Below are positions 48,876 to 60,801 of a stretch of DNA of 64,000 nucleotides, one piece after another (positions within the stretch are counted from its first letter, which is position 1; every line of letters begins with the position of its first letter). The translations under genes and the position numbers were made by a program. The notes under the pieces are model-generated. The model ran no database searches. It was not told the DNA's origin and was given only the letters and a program-made list of their open reading frames with translations. Origin of the DNA: Rusavskia elegans (taxonomy: Eukaryota > Ascomycota > Lecanoromycetes > Teloschistales > Teloschistaceae); contig SAUG01000124.1 in the NCBI GenBank assembly GCA_011316305.1, forward strand, positions 119,743 through 183,742, read 5' to 3'.

Positions 48876-51800
48876 GTAAAATTAAATCTTTAAAAGCTAT
48901 CTAAATCTATAACGGCTGTAACTATTGTTAAATAGAAACGTAGAATATAGAAAATCGAATGGTATAATTTATATATTAGACGGTATAAGATTAGTAAAAA
49001 TATATTCGAAAATATAGTAGTAGTAGATAGTAGGCGAAAAATAAATAGCGGGCGGCTAGCGGCTAGGGCGCTAACTAGTCTATACCTATATATTAGCTTT
49101 GAAAAGTTTTATATAAAGTCCGAAAAGTCTACTAGATAGTTAAAATACGTTTTACTAATATTAAAACTAATTAATATATTAAATCTAATATAGAATTTTA
49201 TAGGATATAGGTTAAAGATACCCTTTTAGTATTTTACTACTAAAATAGAAAGATAAATCAGGGTATAGATAATTATATATAGATTTCGATCGAATATACT
49301 ATCGGAGAGTATATAAAAGGTATAGCGATTTAAAAACGATATAGATATTATATAGGTAGGCCTATAGAGTCTAGAATTATTTAAAGGTTTAACTATTTTC
49401 TATAGTTTATATTATATTTTCCGAAGATAATATTTATAGATATATAGTAATTGCTAGTACTCCGAAGTTAATTATATTCCGAAAGAGATTATTATTAGAA
49501 AGAATCTTTATAATTCGAATTATTACTATTATCGTTTAAAGTTTAGAACGTTTTTAGGTCTTTAAACCTAAATACCGTACGGAAGGTCTCGAATTTATCT
49601 TTATCTAAAGCTTTAGTAAGCCTATTAGCTACTATTTATTCCGTTAGAATATATTAAAGGTTAATAGTTTTATTAGCGACTTTCTCCTATAGAAACTTAA
49701 TATAGATATTAATATATTTAGTACGACTGTAGAATTAAAGGTTTTTAGTAAAGGTAATAGCGCTCTAGTTATCGCTATAGAAGGTTACTATATCTAGGGT
49801 AGTATTTAGATCCTATTTATCGATTAATAACTAATTTAGGATATAATATAACTAAATAGCCTCTTTAGTAGCTCTAGTCTCTCTATCTAATTCTATTTCG
49901 GTAGTTAATATAGCTATAGTAGTTTATCGTTTAGATAACTAGCTAATAGCGCCGGATCTAATATCGAAAATATACCTAGAAGTAAAGTGATAGGTTTTAT
50001 AATTATCTATCTAATCGGCGTCGGTATATTTTTAAAACTTCTATAGGTCGCTTCTATAGATAAAAATAAAGTAAGCCGTTTTATATAGATATTTAAAAAT
50101 TCTAATAATAGCGTTCTAGTAGTAGTTTATAATAATAGAAACGGCGAATAAAAATATAGTATATATTAAAGAGCCGATAGCGCTCTAATATTTATATTTT
50201 ATTAGTAGAAAGTAGTCCTAATTAACGGGGGCGGTTTCTAAATAAAGGCCGGAATCTATAGAAGTAGAAACGTTATTTTAATAGATAGTAAAACTATAAT
50301 TCTTTAGAATCTATTTAATATAGATAGTTTAATTTAACTAAATAGTTCGGAATTTCCGGTTTCTAATAATCTTTATATCGAGGTAAAAATTAACGAGGTC
50401 TAAATCTAATATTTAGAAACGGTTATTTAGATGTATTTTAATATTATTAAAGTTCTAATGACTAGCGCTATATAAAAAGATATTATTAATATAAATACCG
50501 ATAATAATTATACTATTATAAAAGATACTATAATTAGATTCTAGAAGTTTAAAGCCGATAGTAGTAAAGAATTTAGTAAAATAGCGGTACTAGACCCGAA
50601 GCGATTATTTAAGACTATAGAGAGCCTTCCGGAACTTATATATTATATTAGAGTAACTAAAACTAATAGAATATTATATATAGATAATTTTATTTATATA
50701 ACCGTAGGAGAAGGCGGTTTTAATATCTATTTAATTTAATTCTAGACCGTAGGCGATAGCTATAGCGAAGATAGCTTTATATAATATTAGTTTAATAATA
50801 AAAGCGAAGGTTTTATTAAAATCGATACCGGCTTCCTATTTAAAACTATAAACGACCTAGCGAGTTTTAAAGCGCGTAATTTTACTATTAACGTCCCTTT
50901 TAATCTTATATATCTATTTACCCCCTAGAAGATATTTTATAAAGAGTATTAATATTTTAGTATAAAGTATTTAAATATCGTTTAATTCTAATAATACTAG
51001 TTCTTCTTCTATTATTTTACGCTATTCGTCGGTATAAAATAATTCTATAGCCTTTTTATATAATTAGGGTTCGGAAGAATCTAATACTATACCTTTTTTT
51101 ATAGTACAAATAAATATATAGACGGTTATAATTAAGTCTAACGAGAAACGATTATAATTATCTAGTACCCGGAGTTTAAAATAATTATATAGAGTTTTAA
51201 CGAGGGATTAGATAATATAATCGGTTTATAGGCGAGATATAATAGTTTAAAAACGGATAAATAATATATCGGAATTAGAATCCGAATCCGAATTATTAAT
51301 TTCGGTAATATAAAGACTATTAGGTAGATTAGCCGGTAATAGAATTTAACTATAGATAAAAGGAATTCGGTAAAATACTAGAATTTAATAAAAAAAAGCT
51401 ATTAGTTTAAATATTAATAGAAAGTTATTAGATTATAACTATAACCTTCCAGAATTAGATTCTCTATTAGTATACTACTGTTTCCGCAGGGGTTACTATT
51501 TATTTTTAGATTTTTCTATCTTCTATAAATTTAATAAATCTAGGTTTTAATCTATTTCTTTAAATACTATAAAAAAGGCGCGGACGATTTTATTTTAAAG
51601 ATTTAATCATTTATAGATAGTATTAGTAAAATAACGAACTAAAATATTTTTATAGCTTTAATTATAGAATTTCCGAATTTTTTTACTATATATTAGATAT
51701 ACTACGGAACCAAGAATACGGAATCGGTTTAAATTTAGAAATTTACTATATTTCTTTTTATATAGAGTTATACCTAATTTACTACTAGATAATCGGAATT

Positions 51801-52385
51801 ATAGAAAAATAGTAGTTTTAATAAATAGTAGCTAATATTTTTTACTAAAGCCGTTATAAACTAATATAAAATAGACTTTATATATTAGTATTTATCCGAA
51901 GCGTTCGGAAGTACTATTTTATTATAGATTATTAGATATAATAGACTTCTACTAGATACCTTTATTAGTAAAACTTTTAGATATAATATAGCTTCTAAAT
52001 TTGTTATTACTACGAAAATATTTAACGATAAAAACGTTTTTTTTATTATAGATATAGAAGTAGTTCTAGTATTCGAAGATTTTAGAGCTATCTTTTATTT
52101 TAGTTATATAGATATCGTACTTTTAGGTATTATTATTTAGAGAGGTAAAGATATATTAGTTCCTATTATATACTACTAGAACTTTACTTTTTCGAATAGA
52201 TTCTATACGGTTAGTATAAACGAAGTCTATAGAACCGTTACTAAAGCGGATATAGCCTTTATAAAGCTATTTATATTACTTGCCTAGAATATAAACTTTA
52301 TAGAAATCGGATTTAAATTTAAAAACTTTAGATAAATCAATTTCTATAGATATATTTACTAGTTTATATAAATTCTAGTTATCTA
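48876..52385 (-). pseudogene. Ty1/Copia retrotransposon ruin
   Basis: The minus strand reads in Copia order. An integrase C-terminal region is near 51720-51560 (NILVRYFTNTIYK-like). The reverse transcriptase is near 50930-50650 (IYKIKRDVNSKITRFKTR, IDIKTAF). The RNase H runs from about 50028 down to 49600 (YTDAD, then SGAIS-stop-LSKR and TTEIEL). Stops replace Trp, Gln and similar codons as RIP predicts. GATATC occurs at both borders (48870-48875 and 52386-52391) and may be the target duplication. I found no LTR pair, and gag and the integrase N-terminus are short or missing. Confidence 0.8.
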
Positions 52386-53878
52386 GATATCTAAGCCGAC
52401 CCGATTTTAGTAATCTAATCTAGATTCGATCTACTAAACGGTCGGGTCGGATTATAGATTTTAATCCGCAAAACTGATCTAAAAATCTAATTCGATTCGA
52501 TTCGTAACTATATTCGATAGTAAGCTATAAAAGTAATTATAGATAATATAAAATAATAATATATTTTTATTAATACTAATTTATATAACGGTTTTCTATA
52601 AATATTAACTTATATATCTATACTATAAAAATAGTATTATTTTCCTTTAAATAGTTCTATAGATATATATTTTTTCTCTAGAATTTTTAATTTTTAGAAT
52701 TTATTATTAATTAGTTAATATTAAAATTCCGACTATATCTCTAGATTCTATATAAACTTTTTAATAAACCAGATTTCTTTTTATAAAATAGTAATCTATT
52801 TAGTATAAATAACGGCTAGTTTATAATCTATAAAAAATATATATAGTAGAATATATATAATAATATAATAAAATGATATATTTTTTTATTAGAAAAATAA
52901 TTATATATTTCTCTATCGTATTTATAGAACTACTAATACTATATTTTATATTCTATCGATTTCCCTATTTATACGTACGGTAACAACGTCGGTAAAGATA
53001 TTATAATATAGTCTAGTAAAAGATATTTTAAAAATAAAATATTCGAAACTCTTTTAATATCTACGGATTTTTCGAAAAACGACGGTTCTAGATTTCTATT
53101 TACGTTTTTTAATAGATTATTAGCTAAATAAAATTAAAAATAAATTTTTGAAATATGACTAGTATTATAGTGTTTTAAAATTTCCTTTATCTTTGTCGAT
53201 TCTATTTTTTCGAATCTTATTTATATTTTTATAAAACGGAATAAATTTTTTATCTAAAATGATTTTAGCGATATTATACGATTGATTATATTATTTTAAT
53301 ATATTATCTCTATTTTAAATTATATATACTATATCTTACGCTATAACGAAATAAAAAAATAAAAAACTAATAAAGAAATAAATTATAATACGGTACAATA
53401 TATAATATATTAATATTTTATTATTATAATTAATTATTAAAAAGTTAGAAGATTGAAAATAAAATAAAGTTATTGAAATAATCGTCGGCTATACTATAGT
53501 TAGAAAGTTAAAATTTTAAACGAGTTTATATATTTCTATAAACTTCTAATATATTCTTTTACTATAATATATAGAATCTTTAGATAATTTTATAGCTATT
53601 AATGATATTATTCTACTATATTATTTATTATACTATCTATTATATTTTAATTGAAACTACTATTTATAATATCTAAATTAATCGTAAACTATAAACGCGG
53701 TACTAAATAATTCGATATCGAATATAAATTCTATAAAAAATAGAATACGGATCGTATTACGATATATAAATATTTTAAAATATTTAAAAAAATAGATTTC
53801 TAGAAAAGTATAAATATAGAGACGAAGGTTATATTAGAATAGAATACCAAAAATAAGAAAATAGATTATAGAATCGAG

Positions 53879-54351
53879 TAGACTGGTCGTCGGATCGAAT
53901 TTCGAATCTAGATTAACTAATCCGATCCGATTCGGTTCCGGGTCGAATCCAAATTCCTAGATTCGACCCGCTAAAACCGTTAAACTTAAGTATAAAAGTA
54001 TAACTCTAGTATAAAAGTATAATTTTAATAGAAAAGTTATATTTATATATAACCACGCTAGCTAGAGAGATTCTAGTTAGATTAAATATATTACCCAAAT
54101 ATATTACCTTTATATAAAATAAATTAATTAATTAATTAAATTATTTAACTATAATATTATATAATATATACAAGATTAAATAAATTAAATCGGATTTCTA
54201 TCGGATTCTATTTTATAATTCGATTCGATTTTCGGTTTTAATATTAGAATTCGATCCGACCCGTTTAACGGATCGAATCGATTCGATCTACTAAAACTCG
54301 GGTCGAATATCCGACAGTTCGACGAAAATTCGACCCGAAGTAGCCAGTCTA
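53879..54351. mobile_element. H-family MITE (473 bp)
   Basis: The termini are TAGACTGGTCG and TAGCCAGTCTA. Perfect duplications GAATCGAG lie at 53871-53878 and 54352-54359. It is nested in the long H element; the similar region at 60740-60790 lacks the MITE. Confidence 0.9.
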
Positions 54352-54514
54352 GAATCGAGAAAGAAATCTATAGTAATATAATAAAGTAATATATATTATA
54401 TAAAATACTAATCTATATATAATTTTTTAATATAAAATCGATCTATATATCAAAACCTTTATAGAAAATATAGAAAAAGCGATAATTATCGAATAGATAA
54501 AATAAAAGCAGAAT

Positions 54515-54594
54515 AAAATAATATATTAAAATAATATATTAAAATAATATATTAAAATAATATATTAAAATAATATATTAAAATAATATATTAA
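54515..54594 (+). repeat. 13-bp tandem repeat, six copies
   Basis: The unit ataatatattaaa is repeated about six times without change. It lies inside the long H element, just left of a T2 insertion. Confidence 0.85.
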
Positions 54595-55388
54595 ATATAA
54601 ATAGCGTTATCCAGATTAGAAATATTTATTTTTAATATTTTTTCAGATTTAATATCGCTATTAACGGTTCGAATAGAATAATTTTAACGAAATATATAAC
54701 TTTAATTTAATTAATTTGGTTTTTATTTAGTATCCGGTAAACCAATAGTTCGGTAAATAAATCAAACGTTAATATACTAGTATTAAATATATAGTAGTAA
54801 AATTTATATTATAATTTAATTAACGTAAATAACGATTTTTTCCATAGAATTTAAATTGAAATTTGCTTAGTAATATAATATATCTTTCTATCGATTATTT
54901 AACGTAGAAAATTTTATAGATAAATATATTTCGTAGTTATCGCTTTTTTTTTTTAATAGTAATATAAATTCTATAATATCTAAAAATTTTACCTACGTAT
55001 ATATTCCCGTAATAACTATAGTTATAAACTAAATCAGACGATAATATATCCGTAATAACTATATCAATCTATAGAGTCGTTAGCTATCTCGTTATAGCTA
55101 GAATAATCTATTTCGACTTTAATTTAAATCTTTTCTTTACCGTCTTTAAAACGCGCTATTCGACCTTTCTATTCCTTTTTAATCTAATCGATCGGATAAA
55201 GCTTCTAGCCGTAATAGCCAGCGTACTATCTAGCGACTTGTTTAAATCTAAATAAATTAAAGAATATTTTAATAGTTTAACGGATCGTTTAAATAGAGAT
55301 TATATAATAAATATAGCCTAGACGACGAATATAGATAGTTACTTGATATTATAGTAGATAGATATAGGGGATATATTAGATATTTATA

Positions 55389-55820
55389 TATATGCGATTA
55401 ATCATTCGGATTTGATTTTAGTCTTTTACGAATTTTAACGCTAGAGACGCTAAACCGTTCAGATTACGCAATTATTTTCTGGTATTCAAGTATTTTACCG
55501 AAAACTCGAATAAAAGACTCCTAAAAGAGTTAGATTTGGACTAAAACCTAGAGGGAAACCGTAATCTATTTAACTTTATTACTTAACTTAATTTACTTCG
55601 ATTAGAAACGACTAGGCCGAGACAATCTACTATATAACTCTCTATATAAAAACTCTATATAAAAATCGACTTTATCGATAGAAAAAACTCAAGTATTAGA
55701 ATTAGTTTTCGAAGGATTCGAACCCCCGACCCGCTGGATTAAATCCGTTAATTCCGAAATAGAGTATTAGATCCGTTGGGCCGCCAGGTCACGCAGCGTT
55801 ACTACTACGCCACCCAAGCT
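55389..55820 (-). mobile_element. tRNA-derived SINE, copy E
   Basis: The head is at the right end (ctacgccacccaagct) with the B-box complement ggattcgaacc near 55711. Perfect 14-bp duplications ATTAGATATTTATA lie at 55375-55388 and 55821-55834. It is one of the less RIPed copies. Confidence 0.9.
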
Positions 55821-56032
55821 ATTAGATATTTATAATTATTTATAATATCGAAAAAAGACTGGATAGTAGAAAATTCGTAATCGCGAATAAAAAAGAAAAT
55901 AGTTAAATAGAAGTAATTAACTACGCTGTAAATTTTACCTGACGAACTATATACCTTTAGCTGTGAAAGTCTCTTTATACGTAATATACAATAATTATTG
56001 CCGTATATAACGATAATAATATATATATAAAC

Positions 56033-56464
56033 GGCTTAGATGGCGTAGCAGTAGACTGCGTTGTCTGAAAGCCTAACAGATTCGCGCTCTATCTCGGAGT
56101 TAGCGGAGTTAATCCAGCGGGTCGGGGGTTCGAATCCCTCGAAAGCTAATCTAATACTTAAATTTTTTCTAATTAATTAAATCGATTTTTATATAGAGTT
56201 TATACGGGATTTATATAAAAGGATTATTTAGAGAATTATCTCGGTCTAGCCGTTTCTAATCGAAATAAATTAAATTAATTAATAAAGTTAAATAGATTAC
56301 GATTTCCCTCTAGATTTTAGTCCAGATCTAGCTTTTTCGAAAATCTTTAATTAAGTTTTTAGTAAAGATTCGAGTCTAAATAATTGCGTAATCTGATCGA
56401 TTAATAAATAATATCTTTAGTATTAGTTCGTAAAAGACAATCAAAAATCCGAATGATTAAATCG

Positions 56465-56490
<26 letters not shown>
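56033..56490 (+). mobile_element. tRNA-derived SINE, copy F
   Basis: The head ggcttagatggcgtagcagt and B box gggttcgaatccc (near 56127) are well kept. The tail runs into a (TA)n stretch at about 56465-56493, so the right end is uncertain. It is inserted in the TA run of the T2 host. Confidence 0.82.
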
Positions 56491-56495
<5 letters not shown>

Positions 56496-59196
56496 TCAAT
56501 ATAATTTCAAATAAAAACCTTTTAGAAGAAATACAGTTCTAATCGTTAATTTTATCTAATAATAAATAATCTATTATACCGATTTCTAAAAACTTTAGTC
56601 GTAGAAAACTCTAGACCTTTTAAAAAAAATAGACGGCGTTTATTAAAGAGTTTAGTTATAGCGGATATACGGTTAACAAATATATTAAATCTTTTTATAA
56701 AAAAAAAAGATAAAAAAAGCGATAATATTATTGAAACTAATAAAAAGAATTAGATAGTAGAAAGATATTCTTTTATATAAAATAATACTAAGTTTAGAAA
56801 TAATAAAAGTTTAGCTAGATATATTAATTCAAATAGTTAGAATAAAGATATAGAAAAGGAAACCGAAGCGAATAATAATATAAATATAGAAAAAGATAAA
56901 AATAAAAATATAGAAAAAAGTATTAAACTATCTAACTAGTTATATAAATCGAAAAATAATAGTTTAAAAAATATATATTATCTATATATATTATTATACT
57001 AATATTAAATAAAAAAATATATTAGATTAATTTATTTAATATATTTTTAAAATCTTTTTTAAATGGATTTTTTTCTAGAAATATAGTACTATTTTTTACT
57101 TCTATCCGATATAATATATTCTATAATTTCTCTAATATTTTATCGAAATCTAAATTTATAGTACGATTATAATATATAATTTTTATCGTCTATTTTATAT
57201 ATTATAGAAATATTTAGATTCGATCCTACTAATGAATTCTTCTAGCGAAACTAAAAGTTCGTTTAATTTCGACCGAAGATATTAGATAGAAAAAAATATC
57301 GCGAGCTATCTATATTAATTTTAGAAAGTTCGAAACGTTATTTTTCTAAAATATCTAGTTTAAATTATTTTCGGTAATATTAGCGCGAAGACATTAATTA
57401 GATTTAGAAATAAATATTCGAAAATATTAGAACTATTAATAAAAACTATTTAAAGTATTTATAGTAGACTATTTACTAGTTAGTATATTTATAATATATT
57501 AATATTATATTTTTTTTTTATTATCTTTTCTATAACAGGCTTTATATTTTAGTAGATTAATAGAAGTTTTATAGTATTTATTAAAATACTTATTAAATTC
57601 GTTCCGATATTATTTATATACCTCGAATATTTTTTATATTTTCTTTCTATTTAATAGTATCCAATTTTTAATAAAAGTTAAATTTTACTATAGAATTAAA
57701 AATATTCGTATAATTATATATTAGTCCTCCTTTATTTTTAGTACGAGAATAATATTTAGTAAATTTAATAAAAGTCTTTTTATAAAATATTAATACTATC
57801 GCTTTTCAAAAATAATTCGAAGCTTTTATAATTTTCTATACTTTAATAAAATAATTATAAAATATATTATAAAGTCGGTATACTAGATAAACTCTAACGC
57901 CGATAGTTTATAAAATTATTAAAGTAATTATTATAGAATAGCTATAGTATACTATCTATAAAAAAAATAGAATATAATTAATCTATATTTAAAATAATTC
58001 TTTATATTTATAGATCTCGCGAATTCTTTTCGAAGAATTTATTAATAATTTAGCGAAGTAGATATACTCTATAAATTATAAAATAAATCGAATTCTATCG
58101 AATACGAATATTTTAAATAAGATTTCTAGTACGGGAATTAGAGTCGGCTCTATTCTAAAATTCTTTAAAACGAAGTTTATATTAAAAAAAGAAATCGGAA
58201 TAGACTATAATAGCGTAAATCTAAAAATACTATTACTATAAAAATTATTTAATTTATATTATCTATATATATTACTATTTTTACGATTTTTAATAGGCAA
58301 ATACTAATAGCTGTAATATATTTATTATCTAGCTAATAGATAAAGTTATCGCTTAATTTTTATAATCTAATAGCTTTATTAAAATTTTAAACTATTAAAT
58401 TAAATATATAAACTAGATAAAATAACGAGTTTTATAGTCGATTCTATTAACTATTAAATCGATTAAAAATCTTTTTAAGCTCTTTTTTTTAATATAGAGT
58501 TAAAGCTAGTATTATCGGTACTAATATCTAAAAACTACTATTTAAATTAAAAAAACTTTAAAACCGTTAATAGCTTTTAATACTATAAACGGTCGGAGTA
58601 ATTTATAGATAGAAATATAAATTTTAATAAATATTTCTAAAATTAAAAATATATATTAATCTATTATACGAGTATTTCTAAATACGCGATCTTCTATAAA
58701 TTTTATTAAATATCTAATATAAATTAAATACGTTCTACGGATTTTAAATTAAATTAAATTTTAACGCGGATAGTTTTATATTTATTAAAAATTATTATTA
58801 TAAATTATATACGTTTAAATAGCTATATATCTAGATAAAATATTTATAATAGTTTTCTAAAATTCGCGTTTTCGATAGTCCGAACTAGTAGATTTAAATT
58901 CAAGAAAATTTTATATAGATATTTATTTATAATATTTTAGTTAAATATAAAATTTAGTTTAATAACACTTTTCTTCTATTATTAAATAAATAAATTTTAT
59001 ATTATCTCTTTATATTACTATTTACTATTTACGCGGAAAAATATTATTTTAATAATAAACTTTAAATTATATCGTTTAGATTTCCAGTAATCATTAGTCG
59101 AAAGATATTTTTTTATAGTAGATATATTTAAAAAACTAGAAATTATAAAGAAATTAATAATTTTAAAATAGTATTTATATATAATTTTAGATAGAT

Positions 59197-60801
59197 TAGA
59201 CTGGCTATTTCGGTATAGATTCCCGTTAGTATTTCGGAAACCCGACCCGAATTTTAGTAAATCGATTCGACCTAACCTACTAAGCGATTCAGGTCGGTTT
59301 CTAACTTTAAAACCGAAAGTCGGGTTAGATTATAAAATAGAAATTAATAGAAATCTAATCTAATTCGATTTATAATTATATTAGATAATTAAATACTATA
59401 GTTTTTATAAATAATTATTACTTTAGATATATTATTTTTTTAAATTATAGTAAATAAATTAGATAATATAAAGCGGTAATATATTTTATTTTATACTAGT
59501 TAATATAATAGCCGGAATCTATATTTTTTTTTTAAAAAAGATCCTAAACTATATATCTCTTTCCTATATCCTTTAATTATATAAAATTCGGTTATTAACT
59601 AGTTTATCTTTTTCTAGTTATACTTCTAAGTTTTTTATTAGATTTTTAATAAACTAAAAATCTTTAGTTTAAATAATTATTTATTTAATATAAATTACTA
59701 CTAGATTAATATCTAAATTATATAAATATAGTCGTATATAAATAGTAATATAATAAAATAATATATTTATAAATACTAGGTAAATAATAATATATATTTC
59801 TATAGAATTTTATAAAATTACTAATATTATATTCTATATTCTAATAATTCCGGCTAAAAGAAATTCTATAATAATATTTTTAAAAATTTCGCGGTATAAT
59901 CTAGTAAATAGTATTTTTAAAATTAGATTATTAAAATCTTTCTAGTAGTAATAGATATTTCGGAAAATAATAGTACTAGCTTTTTATTTATATTTCTATT
60001 AATTAATTAGCTAGACTATTTAGAATATATTATTTTAAAATATTACTTTTACTATTATACTAGCGGATTTTTCTTTTTTTTATCTAATTTTATTATTTTT
60101 AATCTTTTTTAGATTTCTATAAATCGGTTTTATAATATTTTTATATATTAGAATACCTTTTAACGCTATTATATAATTTATTATATTATTTTAATATATT
60201 ACTAGTCCGATTAGTATATACTATAATTATATTTATATAATATAATAAATAGAACGACGAATAGTATAGTATAGTATATATTATATTAGGGATTTATAGT
60301 AATAGTTAATAGATAAAAAAAAGAAGATCGGAAATAAAACTTTATTAATTAATATAATTATCGGCTAGATTTCGGCTAAAGTAAATAAATCTATATATTT
60401 CTATAAATTTCTAGTATATTTTACTGTATATTTCTATATATTTTTAGCTACTATTTTATATAGACTCTTTCTAGTATTAATTATATTACTTTACTATATT
60501 ATCTACGCTCCTATCTAGTATTTCGCTATATTTAAATTAAAATTACTATCTATTAAACCTAAATCGATTATAAACCGCGAATATAGTAAAAAGTAGTCGG
60601 AATCTAAATATATATTCTATAAAAAATAAAATATAGATTATATTATTATATATAAATATTTCTAGAAACTAAAAAAAACCGATATATAAAAAGATATAGA
60701 TTTAAATACTAAAGTCCTTTTAAAATAAAATACTAGAAACGAGAAAACGGACTATAAAGTTAATAAAAGGCTTTATAGTAATATAATAAAATAATATAGA
60801 C
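59197..60801 (+). mobile_element. H element inserted in an H element
   Basis: The left terminus TAGACTGGCTATTTCGG is at 59197. It matches 30356-32090 over its length and has the empty site for the MITE at 31404. It is cut at 60802 by the next H element; its own right end is outside the window. Confidence 0.75.

Larger units (their letters stand above)
54706..56519 (+). mobile_element. T2 element carrying two SINEs
   Basis: The left tip tatccggtaaaccaatagtt is at 54730. T2 segments flank SINE copies at 55389-55820 and 56033-about 56490. It is inserted in the long H element, which resumes near 56520. Confidence 0.7.
48830..59196 (+). mobile_element. Long H element, host of many insertions
   Basis: The left terminus TAGACTGGCCG is at 48830. 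Host segments at 48830-48875, 52386-53878, 54352-54705 and 56520-59196 join into one sequence when nested elements (Copia, MITE, T2 with two SINEs) are removed. The order agrees with the copies at 2695-6395 and 1-840. It is broken at 59197 by another H element, and its right end is not seen. Summed host length exceeds 4.5 kb, enough for an autonomous element, but no transposase domain could be recognised after RIP. Confidence 0.7.

Noticed and set aside
54515..54594. Telomeric or centromeric satellite
   Set aside because: Only six copies of a 13-bp AT-rich unit inside a transposon; no TTAGGG repeats anywhere in the window.
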